Positions 21,393 to 33,090 of a DNA stretch of 64,000 nucleotides are shown in pieces. Source of the DNA: Agriotes lineatus. Taxonomy: Eukaryota > Arthropoda > Insecta > Coleoptera > Elateridae. Location: assembly GCA_940337035.1 (NCBI GenBank), contig CALNHX010005793.1, positions 36,671 to 100,670 on the forward strand. The letters are read 5' to 3'. How positions within the stretch are numbered: the stretch's first letter is position 1; each line of letters begins with the position of its first letter. The notes beneath the pieces are model-generated. The model was not told where the DNA came from, ran no database searches, and saw nothing but the letters and a program-made list of their open reading frames with translations. A program made the position numbers and the translations under genes.

Positions 21393-22520
21393 ATGTATCC
21401 TAATTTACATCACCTTACATCTCCAAATTTTCCGCCTCTTGTTCCGCCAAATTCATTAAATACTGGAACTACTTCACGTTCAAACGAAACTCGCACTTCT
21501 ACAATGCCTAATTCTACTACCTCAAATGACAGCCAAGAATCAACACATCTAACTCAAATGCCTACAACTTCTAGGCCACAATCACCAATAATGACTCAAT
21601 TATCGTTGTCCGAAAATTTCAAATTTATACATCCTTTTGATGGGAATCGTGATGAACTTCAATCATTTATATCCAAAGTCGGTGCAGCTGTATCTTGCGC
21701 AACCGATAACCAACTTCCTATTTTATTAAAATACGTATTGACGCAATTAACAGGTAAAGCTGGAGTTTTAACAAGTAACAGAACTTTCGCGACATGGAAA
21801 GAGTTACGAGAATTTTTACTTATGCACTATCAAGACAAAAAGCATCATACTCAATTAATTTGTGAATTAACGAACTTGCAACAAAAACCTAACGAAACAG
21901 TTTCCATTTTCGTGCAAAGAACCGAAACTTTAATTAAGCGTTTAACAATTTCCATTACTCAAAATACTACTGACAAGGATTTACTAGCTGGACGCCTTGA
22001 TTTAATGAATGAGATTACAATTTCGCGTTTTGTGCATTTTACACAACCAAAATTATCCGATCGTTTGCGAGGTGCTAAAATTTCAAATCTTAATGAAGCT
22101 ATCACTTTAGCAATGGCAGAAGAGTCATCGCTTCGGTTGATGAATCAATTAAACCCAAGTTTTTACAGATCAAATAACAGTAAAAATTTTAACATTGAAA
22201 AACGCTATTGTTCTAATTGTCGTACTACTACACACAATACAGACAAGTGCTACCATAATAAACCAAGAAATCCTAGCAAAATTCATCATGTTCAACCATC
22301 TACTTCAAATAATTCTCCTTTCCCACCTGCTAGTACAAGTAGAACCAATTCTACCTCAAATGCTCAAACTTGTGCTTATTGCAAATTTAAAGGACATAAT
22401 ATCTCTGATTGTCGGAAAAGAAAATATAACGAGTCCCTACGTAATAAAACACAAGACATTAGATTTTTAAACGAGGAAACCCTCCCTGTAACAGCCAGTG
22501 CAGAGGAATCATGGGATTAA
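21393..22520 (+). CDS. gag: Gag-like protein with two zinc knuckles (375 codons)
   Basis: The structural protein of the LTR element. The first 75 residues are Ser/Thr/Pro-rich. Residues of about 85-200 form a retrotransposon gag core (F-D-G-N, a W-K-E-L-R-E-F-L-L block, and an L-x-x-L-x-Q-K-P-x-E-T-V block). Two CCHC knuckles follow: C-S-N-C-x4-H-x4-C at about residue 272 and C-A-Y-C-x4-H-x4-C at about 327. The stop at 22518-22520 overlaps the start of the protease frame by 10 bases in the -1 frame, as expected for a frameshift-expressed pol. The frame has no breaks. An ATG start at 21393 follows a non-coding leader without an LTR. Confidence 0.88.
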   Translation: MYPNLHHLTSPNFPPLVPPNSLNTGTTSRSNETRTSTMPNSTTSNDSQESTHLTQMPTTSRPQSPIMTQLSLSENFKFIHPFDGNRDELQSFISKVGAAVSCATDNQLPILLKYVLTQLTGKAGVLTSNRTFATWKELREFLLMHYQDKKHHTQLICELTNLQQKPNETVSIFVQRTETLIKRLTISITQNTTDKDLLAGRLDLMNEITISRFVHFTQPKLSDRLRGAKISNLNEAITLAMAEESSLRLMNQLNPSFYRSNNSKNFNIEKRYCSNCRTTTHNTDKCYHNKPRNPSKIHHVQPSTSNNSPFPPASTSRTNSTSNAQTCAYCKFKGHNISDCRKRKYNESLRNKTQDIRFLNEETLPVTASAEESWD

Positions 22521-23191
22521 ATTTTGGCTTAAAACAAAACCATACTTTAAAACAAAAGCCTACTTTATATCTTGACTTAAAGCAAGAAAATATTTTTGCT
22601 AGATTTTCAAATTCTAAGAATCTTACCATTTCTTTAAAAACAATCGATCCTCTCAACAAATACAAAACATTTACATTTTTGTTAGATACTGGAGCACATG
22701 TATCTCTACTAAAGTTATCAACATTAAGTGCCAATTCTAATATTGATTACAATGATCAATTACAATTAAAAGGTATTACTCAAACTTCTATTTTTTCTGT
22801 CGGCTCTATTATATTACCTTTACAATTTAAATCGCTTAGTATTCGTACCAAATTTTATTTAATAAGCGATCATACTAACGTACCTTATGATGGAATCCTT
22901 GGCAATGATTTCTTATTAGCAAATCAATGTACAATTTTCAAAATGCAACATTTACATTTAAATAATATTACTATTCCATTAAACTCTATACTTAAACAAA
23001 CTTATAATATACCTGCACGTACTGAAACTATTGTACCATTGCATGTTCTTAATCCTGAAATTAAAGAAGGTATACTACCGTTGGTAAACTCGATCCCCGG
23101 TGTATATTTTCCACGAGCTATTACTAAAGTTTTACCAAATTATACATGTTTAGCATCAATTGCTAACACTACAAAAAGGGATTACAAATGA
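22511..23191 (+). pseudogene. pol: Protease and start of pol, cut by a transposon
   Basis: The frame carries the aspartic protease signature L-L-D-T-G-A-H-V-S (near residue 57) and a later I-L-G-N-D-F motif. It lies in the -1 frame relative to gag. The TGA at 23189-23191 is created by the inserted DNA transposon, which starts at 23190. The rest of pol resumes at 28518 after the insertion and its AAAT duplication. Confidence 0.85.
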
Positions 23192-25063
23192 GGGGCCTAG
23201 TTTCAAAGTGTACAATCTCCTGTTTTGGAAAATTTCTACTAGATGGCACTTTTGATGTAAAATTTACTCCTGCATTCGATTCTGTCCTCAGATTGTAACA
23301 AAACGTTCAATCTCCTATGTATTTTCAGCATCGAAAATCGACCTTAGTTTCAAAATGTACAATCTCCACGAAATGGAAAGTTTCAAAACGTACAATCTCC
23401 AACCTCGGAAATAAATTGATTCTTATGTTGTGCTGAAGTGTAGTATGTCAGTTGGTTAGTGGCTATCGATACGTGCTTCGTTATAGGTGTGCTATTTCAT
23501 CTTTAAGTGTTAAGTGAATCAAAATATATAACAATTAGTACTAAAAAATGGAATCGAATGTATTTCCTGCTGGTGACAAACAGAAAACGCGAAAACGAAG
23601 ATCAACTCCTTCGGAATGGACCAGAAATAAACAAAAAACGAGTGAGGTTAGTACAGTCAGCATTTTTGTTAAGATGAATCATAACAATATTCGTTATTTA
23701 GGTACAGTCCGCATGCTCTGCCTGTCTATCCAACCTGTGAGCATAAAAGCAACGCTTTCCAGTGCACTACTCTAAAAATGACGGAGGTGCGTTTATTTCA
23801 TGCAAAATTTTATGAAAGCAAGGTGAAGGTGGTACAAGATAATTTTATATTGAAGTTCTGCCAAACAGAAGCAGTACAGCGCCATAGACCAAAGAATTCA
23901 CGCCATGAGAAGAAAGCATTTCAAGCAAAGTTCTTTATTTTAAATTCTGCTAAAGTTTGTGTGCCTGTTTGTAAAAATGCGTTTATGGGTGTATTGGGAC
24001 TAACCCGGAGACGACTTGATACAGTCACCAAAAATTTTTTCAAATCAACTATACCAGCAAAAGAAAATCGAGGAGGAGACAGAAAAGCGGAGAAATACAG
24101 CGAAAGAAAAGAGTCAATTATGCAGTTTATTAATAAATTTAAAGCTGTAGAGTCCCACTATTGTAGAGGACCTTCTGAACGACGGTACCTAGAATCGTCG
24201 TTGAGTATTAAAAAGATGTGGAAAATGTATATGATGGAGAATAATGCAGTGCCAGTCAAAGAAAGTTACTTTAGAACAGTCTTCAATACCTGCTATAATT
24301 TGGGTTTTGGGACTCCACGAACTGACGTTTGTTCTACGTGCTTACAATTAACAGAGAAAATAAAACGTTGTAATAACGAAAAACTTAAAAGTACCTTAGT
24401 GACAGAAAAAAAAGTTCACATACTGAGAGCCAAAGCCTATTTTAAGCTACTTAGGGACCAAGAGGAAGGAACTGCAATTTTTTCCTTCGACTGTGAGAAA
24501 AACCTAGTATTACCCAAAGTACCCGACCAGCAAGCTTATTATTCTAGGCAAATTTACATTTACAATTTCACTGTTGTACGCGGCACATCTAAATCCAAGC
24601 TGAACCCTTCCTCAGTTACCTGTTTCTGTTGGACAGAGAATGAATTTGCAAAAAGGTCGAATGAAATTTCATCTGGTATTTACCACATCTTACAGACCAC
24701 AGATTTTTCTGGTATTCATACTGTGAGACTAATGTGTGACGGGTGCGGCGGACAAAACAAAGAACTCGACACTAATAGGTATGTTAGGTTACTGGCTGTC
24801 CAAGCAAAGCGATATCTCTAAAGTGGAAGTTATTTTTCCGATACGAGGACATTCCTTCATACCCCCGGATCGAGTGTTTGGACATATTGAAAGAGAATGC
24901 CGTAAAAAAGAAGTTATACTAAAGCCTGAAGAATATCTTTTGACATATTTTCTCAATTTGGTACTGTAAGGAAGCTTGGCGATGACGATGTTCAAGTTTA
25001 CGACTGGAAGGCAGAACTAGGAAAAGTCTTGAAAGTAACTGGATCATGGCATTTTGAATTTTA

Positions 25064-27752
25064 GTAGGGAGGCCAAGTGAATTAATAATTATTTTCGTGG
25101 GACTGAGTAGGTTTACACCGACAAGTGATACCATTGTAATCAGCGGTGTTTCCTTAGTAGAAAAACTCCTGTTGTCGCTTTCTCAGCCTGTGGAGTGAGG
25201 AGCTATGACGTCACAAAGATGGCGATTCTTGGTATCAGGTTTTAATACAGTAAGGGGGTTGGAAAGGTGGTAAAATGGTAGGTTTCAACAGTTTTACAGT
25301 TTTTCGCAAATATCTCGTTAACTGCAAGGTTTAGCGCAAACTTGATCTTATACAAAATTAATGTACATTTAATTTACAATAAAAATGGTCGTATGAATTT
25401 TTGAACTGCAATAAAGGATTACGGAAATATAGAGGGGGTAAAAATGTAAGTTTTTCTGTTTGTCAAAAAAGCAAAAATCACGCCTATGAACTCGTAATAT
25501 TCTCTCCAAGTGTATTATATAATGTGTCCAAAGAAGTGGGGAGGCCAGGTGGTTATGGTAAAGCACCCAGCATAAAAGACGAATAACATTTAAGCAGATC
25601 ATCCACTACTACACATGTTGAAGAGAAAGTGGAAGATGGAATTAATGTCACTCTAGGACAACCAAAATTTCTAACTAGTATTAAGAACAAGATACAACTG
25701 ATTACTCTCATCACTGTACACTTACAGCAAGCTGGCTGCAAAGTGATTCAGGCAGAATGTGATGCTGACACCAAGATCGTTTTTACTACAATTGACGAAT
25801 CAAAGAAGGAAACAGAGGGTATCGTAATTGGCAATGACACCAATTAATTGGTCTTGTTGGTTTTTCATGCTCTAGCCATCAAACAGTTGAAGATGGTTGC
25901 ACCGAATAAAGGTATAACCAAGAAGAAAAAGTTTACTGCATTGGAGACATTCAGCGTGGTATCGGGAAAATGAAGGATGTTCTCTTGGCAGTTCACACTT
26001 TCGCCGGATGTGATACCGCCTCTTCAATTTATAGAAAGGGAAAAATAACGCCTTCTGAAAGCGTGCGACGTGACAAGGAATTTTACTTAAAGCAGTTGAC
26101 TTTTAACCACCCAAATGCAGACCCAGATGCAGTAACTGGCTGGAAACCATTTCTTCCTTTCGATATTTGCATCAACAAATGCAGATAATTTGGATAATCT
26201 GCGCCATCAATGTTATTTGTAGACCATCGCAAAGGAGCCTGTACACACAAATTTCAGGTTGGCTGTACTTTTCCCTACTTCAGCAGCTGCACAACAACAC
26301 TCTTATACAGTTTACCATCAAGTGCAGCAATGGCTCAATCTCAATAAAGATTCACTAAAATGGGGTTGGAAAAGGATTGGTGGTTATGCGCGTCCAGTTG
26401 CAACCACAAAGCAGCTGATCCTGAAAAATTTCTCTCCCTCATTGTTTACACTTGTAATGCGGGGTGTGTCAGGAACTGTAAGCGTCGACAGAGTGGCTTG
26501 AAATGCTCAAACACGTGCAAGAATTGCTCCGGACATGGGTGCACCAACACAGATGCACTAATTATTGACGACGGCATCGATGAAGATAATATTCAACATG
26601 AAAAAGAGCTTGAAGGTTTTTAGGTTACTGATTGCTGTTATTTATTATTATGTAACTACCTTGAACGTTGTACATACCACTTTTCATTGAAGAACATTGA
26701 ATTTACTGAAAAGCATGTATTGTGAAGAAAACAATTTCCATTATTTTTTGTATTACAGCTTATTAAATAAAGTTTGTAGTTAACCCTGTTTCAATGATAT
26801 CCACATGATTTTATCTTTTTAGGATGATATGACAAAAGATAGAGGTAATTTAAGTATGTGTAATTATAAGAACACAAATGGGAACGAAAAAAACGATATA
26901 AAGAATTATTCAAAGAGAAAAATAGGCAAAATGAAGATAAAAGCGACAAAGGAGGGGAGCAATGTAGATATATTATCATATACATACACATAGCCGTACA
27001 TACATACATCATCATCATTCGTTTTTGCTCCTGTAGAAGCATAGGGCGTCTTTCGACGATTCTTCAGCATTTGGTGTTTCCACCTACATGGTAGCAGAAT
27101 TGCCTGCTCTGTACCAACATACATACATACACACATGCAAATATTCCTATCTTATTGATGCGTCACTAAGTACTTTTTATAACGAAACACACTCATTTTT
27201 AAGTGAATTTGATGAATCCCAAGCTAACCGGAAAATAATGACATCATTACCCCTTCCATATCTCTGTAACCCTTTTCGGGAAGTCAAAAATGCATAACAC
27301 CATTTTTATTGTAAATTAAATATAGATTAATTTTGTATAAGATAAAGTTTGCGCTAAACCTTGCAGTTAACGAGATATTTGCGAAAAACTATAAAACTGT
27401 TGAAACCTACCATTTTACCACATTTCCACCCCCCTCCCTCCTAAACCCGACGCGCAATGTTGTGCAACTTTTTACCACCTATTGAGAGGAGGGTACTAAA
27501 CAGTTTCCTGCTGGGTAGAACTTTTTTTTTTATGTTTGGGTTAAACCCTAGCTTTACTGTACTAAAACCTGGAACCAAGAATGGCTATATTTGTGACGGC
27601 ATAGCTCTTCTCTCCACAGGCTGAGAAAGCGACAACATGATTTTTCATACTCAGGAACACCACCGAATAAGAAGGTACTACTTGTCGGTATAAAGCTACT
27701 CAGTCCCACGAAAATCGTTATTTGACGAGATAATTTAGTTTGGCCTCTCTAC
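25064..27752 (+). mobile_element. Long-inverted-repeat DNA element nested in the Sola-like transposon
   Basis: Long imperfect inverted repeats run from 25064 to about 25390 and from about 27298 to 27752. Both contain CGTGGGACTGAGTAG, GACAAGTAGTACC-like and GCTTTCTCAGCCTGTGGAG blocks. The ends are GTAGGGAGGCCAA and TTGGCCTCTCTAC-like, flanked by TA on both sides (25062-25063, 27753-27754). The interior encodes a degraded protein (25629-26623). TA duplication with very long arms does not assign it to a superfamily with certainty. Confidence 0.75.
25629..26623 (+). pseudogene. Degraded protein with G-C-D-T motif and Cys-rich tail
   Basis: Successive frames make one decayed protein. 25629-25847 carries Q-A-G-C-K-V-I-Q-A-E-C-D-A-D. 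25970-26188 carries L-L-A-V-H-T-F-A-G-C-D-T-A-S-S-I-Y. 26360-26623 ends in a Cys-rich tail (C-N-A-G-C-x4-C-K-x-R-Q-S-G-L-K-C-S-N-x-C) resembling tesmin/TSO1 CXC-type zinc sites. The H-A-F-T-G-C-D-T-type motif is common in multicopy proteins of arthropod genomes. Its position inside the long inverted repeats suggests it is the element's own product. The biochemical role is unknown; at least three frame changes and stops are seen. Confidence 0.6.
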
Positions 27753-28521
27753 TATTTTCCAAAGCGAAGAGAATGATCATCACCAAAACAAAGAATGGTA
27801 ATATACTGGTTCGTGGCGAAACAGCGTATAATTCAGACACTGGAGGTGGACAATCTGTTGCTAAAAGAGGAAAAAGTTTACGAGACATTACACCAATAGT
27901 CATTCCTAAGAAGAATGTCATCAATCAAAAGAACCACGACGTACGGGAATTGATTCTTGAGCATTATGGAATGGAGTGGAAAAACAACCCGGATCTTAAA
28001 TTCTATGAGTTTGTCTTGGGCGAAGTTGACCAACAGGTTCTGGACAATCCAGAAGAAGACAACGTTGAAAGACTTTGTGAACACGTTGAGGAAGAGCCTA
28101 CTGTCGCTATATAAAATTTTATATAATGTTAGGTATATTGTTTTGTATTATAAAATAAGTTTTGTTTATGTTTTTGGATATTTTTTGGAATAAATTTGAG
28201 TTTTCTTGCAAATTCTGTACTTTATTACAAAAAATACTATGAAAGCGAGTCATGTAATAGCCTAAAGCTAATTTCAAAGTGTACAGTCTCAATATATTAG
28301 TATCAAACTGTACAATCTCCAAACAAAAAAGTAAGTTATTTCTGAAAATATGTACTTAATTTGGGTAAAATTTGGTAAATAAATCAGTAACAATGCTAGC
28401 AATCTGATGTGTACGAGAAACATCGAATTAATGTGCATCCTTTGACGTAGAGACATTTTACTGTTTCCTGAAAAATTTACTAAAGTGGAGATTGTACACT
28501 TTGAAACTAGCCCCCTCAAAT

Positions 28522-30222
28522 ATACCCTTACTTCTATACAATTACTACCACTTGAGACTCAAGAAACTCATATTTTCAATTTTCAATTTCTAATGCATAT
28601 ACAACTGCAGATAGGCTCAAATTATTAAAACAAAACATTCGCACTCTCCATTTAAATTCAGAAGAAACTGAAAGTTTACTAAATTTGTGCTCTGAATTTA
28701 ACGATATTTTTCATTTACCTGGTGATGCTTTAACACGAACTGATGCAATTCAACATCAGATTATTATTATTACCACTTCCACTATTCCTATAACATCGAA
28801 ACAGTATAGGTACCCTGAAATTCACAAAAAGAAAATAAAGACTCAAATTTCAAAAATGTTGGATCAAGGTATTATAAAGCCTTCCAATTTCCCGTGGTCT
28901 TCTCCTCTTTGTGTCGTGCCTAAGAAAGACGATGCCAGTGGTAAGAGTGGCGCATTGTTATTGATTATAGGAAACTAAACGAAATTACTATTGGAAATTC
29001 TTTTCCTTTGCCAAATATAGAAGACATTTTAAGTCAAATTGGTCATGCATCTTATTTTACTACTTTGGATTTAGCTAGTGGTTTTCATCAAATTCCTTTA
29101 GATCCAAAAGACGCTTCAAAAAGTGAGTTTTCTACCCCAACTGGATTATACCAGTACACACGCATGCCGTTTGGTTTGAAAAATGCCCAGCCACGTTCCA
29201 AAGATTGATGAATCAAATTTTAACGGGTTTACAAGGAACCAAAGTTTTTGTTTATTTAGATGACATTGTTATTTACGCTGATTGTCTTAAAACTCATAAT
29301 TCTAAGTTACAAGAAGTCTTTGAACGTTTACGTAAAAATAATTTAAAATTGCAACCTGATAAGTGTGAATTTTTACATAAAGAAATTGCATATTTAGGAC
29401 ACATAATTACGAAAGAAGGTGTGAAACCAATTCCAGACAAAATCAATGCTATTAAAACTTTTCCCATTCCAACTACACCAACACAGGTAAAATCGTATCT
29501 TGGTTTATCCGGATACTATCGCAAATTTATAAAAGATTTTTCCAAAATAGTAAAACCATTAACTTTATTACTTCATAAGAACAGCAAATTTGCATGGTTA
29601 CCTAGTCAACAAAATGCCTTTGACTAACTAAAAGAAATTTTAACATCAAATTTACTTCTTCAATATCCTGATTTCTCCAAAGAATTTATACTAACTACTG
29701 ATGCAAGCAATTATGCCATCGGTGCAATTTTATCTCAGGGACAAATTAATCAAGATCTTCCTGTTGCATATGCATCGCGTACGCTTAATAAATGTGAACA
29801 AAATTATAATACAACTGAAAAGGAATTATTAGCAATTATATGGAGTATAAAACATTTTAGACCTTCTTTGTATGGACATAAATTTACAATAATAACTGAC
29901 CATCGACCTCTTGTATAGCTGAAAAATTGCAAAGACCCTTCTTCAAAATTAGTCAGATGGAGACGTTCTTTTAGAAGAATATGACTATACTATTGTTTAT
30001 AAAGCCGGTCGAATTAACTCTAATGCTGACGCACTTTCACGAATTCCCCCTGTTCTTGCTATTTCTGCTTTTCCAACTTTTAATGACATTCTAAAAGCAC
30101 GTAATTGTAACGAAATTCCCAATATTACCATTGACATTTATGACAATTCAATAGAAACTTCTTCAAATTTAAAGCTCCTTTTTCATCCCTTAGATAATGA
30201 CGAATTATCATCTACCTCATCT
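28522..30222 (+). pseudogene. pol: Reverse transcriptase and RNase H of the LTR element, broken
   Basis: RT pieces occur in successive frames. 28685-28978 has the entry segment and P-K-K-D-D. 29008-29208 has L-D-L-A-S-G-F-H-Q-I and M-P-F-G-L-K-N-A. 29205-29627 has the Y-L-D-D catalytic box and a thumb region ending L-G-L-S-G-Y-Y-R-K-F. RNase H follows at 29628-29980 (D-A-S-N-Y-A-I-G-A and T-E-K-E-L-L-A). Breaks: a frame change near 28950, another near 29190, a TAA at about 29625 and a TAG at about 29917, with further frame changes after it. This polymerase is not functional. Confidence 0.88.
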
Positions 30223-31581
30223 TTGTTACAAAGAAATAATTTACAACCATCAAATGTAGCTTCACTTTATGAATGTGAGCGAATTTCAGAAAATTATTTA
30301 TTAAGTTTCCATAAGAATAATCATTTTGAGAAATTTTCATATCAAGGCCTTTACAAATGCATTTCCACCGTTGCACAATATTATAAACAAAATAAAATTA
30401 GAAAGTTAGATATTCTACATCCTCTTGACAATTTTATGCATGTCAAATTATACTATTTTCTTGACATCTTACGATTTACTATACCCAGTACAGTTAACTT
30501 ATCTCTCTATTTGAATAAAATTACTAACGTACAGCCAGAAGATATACCAAAAATTCTGGAGGAAAATCATTCTTCTACCTTAGCTGGACACCCAGGATTT
30601 CACCACACTTATTCACGCATTAAAGCCAAATATGTATGGCTCAATATGCAAAGAGATATAAAAGATTACGTATCCAAATGTGAATCATGTCAAAAATCCA
30701 AAATTAATAGAAAACCAACTAAGATTCCTATGACAATTACTACTACTAGTGAACAACCTTTCGAAAGAATTTCATTAGATATAGTAGGTCCTCTCCCTCT
30801 TACCAAAAATGGTAACAAATATATACTGACTATGCAAGACGATTTAACAAAATTCTTATATGCCACTCCAATTTCTCATCATAATGCAGAAATATTGGCT
30901 AGTGAGTTCATCAAGTTTATTAGTTTTTACGGAATACCTCAATCAATTTTAACAGATCAAGGTACAGAATTTATGTCTGAACTTTTTACGCAACTAAATA
31001 AAATTTTCAAAATCAATAAAACTCGTACTTCAGCGTATAGACCCCAAACTAACGGATCTCTTAAACGCGCTCATGCGGTCATAAAAGAATATTTAAGACA
31101 TTATATCCAAAATGATCAAACTACATGGGACAAATACCTACCAACTGCAGTTTTGGCTTATAACTCGAACATACACACTGCAACCCAATATTCTCCGTAT
31201 GAACTCCTTTTTGGCCATAAAATGTTACTTCCCAACGATTTAACAACCAGTACACAATCTAAATATTCTTACGATTCGTATTTAGACAATTTAAAACTAC
31301 GAATGCAACATTCTCATCGATTAGCCAAAGAACGTTTAATATCAAGTAAAATGAAATCAAAACATTATTACGATGACAAAATTAATTCTCCACTTCTTCT
31401 ACCTGGTGATTTAGTTCTACTGCGTAACGAAGCAACGCGTTTAAATGAAAATAAAAAATTACAACCTGCATATACCGGTCCTTACGAAATTGAATCCCTA
31501 ATTGCTACTAACGCTATTATAAAAATAAGAAATAAACGTACTCAAGTTCATATCAATCGATTAAAATACTTTTCAGACTAA
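30223..31581 (+). pseudogene. pol: Integrase (452-codon frame), catalytic Glu replaced by Lys
   Basis: The frame contains the HHCC zinc module (H-x-G-F-H-H near residue 125, C-E-S-C near 154) and the catalytic core with Asp186 (L-D-I-V-G-P) and Asp245 (L-T-D-Q-G-T-E-F). Residue 281 is Lys in N-G-S-L-K-R-A-H, exactly where the third acidic residue of the D-D-35-E triad should be. A G-P-Y type C-terminal module follows (Y-T-G-P-Y-E-I). The single A-for-G change in the codon would abolish strand transfer. The frame is otherwise open; its start at 30223 is only the first Met and the real product is cleaved from pol. Confidence 0.85.
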
Positions 31582-33059
31582 CGCTGGTTTCTTGCCTGCA
31601 CGCATACAAAATCCAACCCATTACCAATGGCTCTGGACTTATTTATATACCTAAAGGAACCGCTAGAATTTCCGACTCTGCGTGGAACCTTGTCGTACAC
31701 TTGGATTTTAGTGCAATAGAAAGTGAAATAAGAAATTTTGTGCTTCTCGAGCAAAAATTACGTACTATTTGCAATTACCATCACCTTGAACCTTTAATTC
31801 AAACTTGTGAACATTCTATGTTACAATACGATTATAAAAGACCTCAGGTACAAAAACAATTCAATACAATCATAGATTTACTAAATCATGAGCCAAGTTC
31901 ACGTACAAAAAGATCTTTAGATTTCTTAGGAACAGCATTAAAATGGATTGCTGGAACTCCCGATGCCTCAGATGCAGATTACTACAGTGATGCTATACGT
32001 ACCTTACAAACAGATCAAACAAAAATCGAAACTTTGTTAAAATCTCAAACTCAGGTAGTCAGTAACGCTTTGTCAACATTTAATGAATCATTATATGCCT
32101 TGCAAAATTTCACCAATAAACTCAATTCAAATTTGGACAAACTTGAAGAACTAGCTTTACAAACTTCAACAACTCGCGTGATTCTTAAAAAAACTACCAT
32201 GGTTACTGATACAATTGCTCAATTACTATTTATCACTGAAACCTTAGATACCCAACTCGACGCTATCTTAAATAGTATCTTATTTGCCAAACAAAATGTA
32301 CTTTCTCCAACTATTCTCAACCCTAAACAACTAATTAAAGAATTAACTAAGACAATTTCACACATACCTCCTCAACGAAAATTCCCAGTTCCACTAGAAC
32401 CAAGATTTGGTCACGTTTTACTTGAATTATCTACATTAGATGTATTTTATCAAGCCCCAAACCTAATATTTGTCATTCATATTCCTTTAATCGACTTATT
32501 TGAATATTCATTATACCAAATTCATCCACTACCTATTGTTAATCCAGTACAACCTTTCGAGCACCAAAAGATTGAAATATTACATTTTGAACATGTTGAC
32601 CCCATTCCGATTCATGTCAGCGAACTTCAAAGTGCTGAAAATCGTCCCCGTAAAATTAATGGTGACTTAGACGCATTACTTCTTGCCAAGCATGTACAAA
32701 AACACTTACCTTGGTATAGCTTCCTTGCTATAATCGCTTTAATAGCATTTACATGCTGCTTTTGCTCTTATTGTTGTAAATGTAACCCATTTTCTACATG
32801 TTTTCGATGGTTTCGACGATGGACATGCAACCATGAATCTTCCAGTTGCATCAACATCTTCAATACCTGTCACGGACAAACTATCTACCATGGATCAATG
32901 ACTTTAAGTCAGCTACAAAAAGATGACTACGAATCTACTACTCTTCATGGACAGCAACCTGTAGCACAACCCCTTACTCTACCTCAACCAACCAAACGAA
33001 CTTCTCGACTTCTCCAAAAACGAATGCCCGTTCGAGAAGATTGGCCAACAGACGAGTAA
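31578..33059 (+). CDS. env: Env-like membrane glycoprotein of errantivirus type
   Basis: The frame is open from a splice acceptor (CTTTTCAG at 31569-31576, overlapping the end of integrase) to TAA 33059. There is no ATG at the beginning, which fits expression from a spliced subgenomic RNA. Visible features are a hydrophobic start just after the acceptor, a furin-like R-T-K-R site with S-L-D-F-L-G after it (about 31902-31920), a long helical region, and a membrane segment near 32707-32770 followed by a Cys-rich tail. The layout matches gypsy-group env and baculovirus F-like proteins. No frame break is seen in contrast to pol. Confidence 0.8.
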   Translation, partial: LTLVSCLHAYKIQPITNGSGLIYIPKGTARISDSAWNLVVHLDFSAIESEIRNFVLLEQKLRTICNYHHLEPLIQTCEHSMLQYDYKRPQVQKQFNTIIDLLNHEPSSRTKRSLDFLGTALKWIAGTPDASDADYYSDAIRTLQTDQTKIETLLKSQTQVVSNALSTFNESLYALQNFTNKLNSNLDKLEELALQTSTTRVILKKTTMVTDTIAQLLFITETLDTQLDAILNSILFAKQNVLSPTILNPKQLIKELTKTISHIPPQRKFPVPLEPRFGHVLLELSTLDVFYQAPNLIFVIHIPLIDLFEYSLYQIHPLPIVNPVQPFEHQKIEILHFEHVDPIPIHVSELQSAENRPRKINGDLDALLLAKHVQKHLPWYSFLAIIALIAFTCCFCSYCCKCNPFSTCFRWFRRWTCNHESSSCINIFNTCHGQTIYHGSMTLSQLQKDDYESTTLHGQQPVAQPLTLPQPTKRTSRLLQKRMPVREDWPTDE

Positions 33060-33090
33060 CTCAATTACTTGAGTCTTCTCCGCCCGGAGG

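Larger units (their letters stand above)
23548..28114 (+). pseudogene. Transposase-type protein of the Sola-like element, interrupted
   Basis: 23548-23775 is a basic N-terminal exon-like frame (K-Q-K-T-R-K-R-R). The main frame is 23778-24821, with a Cys pair C-S-T-C-L-Q-L, S-F-D-C-E-K-N-L-V-L-P and M-C-D-G-C-G-G-Q-N-K. It continues in another frame at 24822-24970 (I-R-G-H-S-F-I-P-P-D-R-V-F-G-H-I-E) and again to 25058. After the nested element the C-terminal part is at 27755-28114 (V-R-G-E-T-A-Y-N-S-D and E-H-Y-G-M-E-W). I recall this C-D-x-C-G-G-Q-N-K family as widespread in insect genomes (DUF7869-type); its conserved Asp residues look like a DDE-type triad, which is inference. At least two frameshifts plus the insertion make it inactive. 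Confidence 0.7.
23190..28517 (+). mobile_element. Sola-like DNA transposon inserted in pol
   Basis: Terminal inverted repeats of 31 bp start GAGGGGCCTAG on the left and end CTAGCCCCCTC on the right, with one mismatch. The target duplication is the 4-bp AAAT (23186-23189 and 28518-28521). Sub-terminal copies of TTTCAAAATGTACAATCTCC-type motifs occur at about 23345 and 23380 on the left and about 28269 and 28299 on the right; they are candidate transposase-binding sites. A 4-bp duplication is typical of Sola transposons. The superfamily call is inference from the duplication and the coding type. A second element is nested at 25064-27752. Confidence 0.8.
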
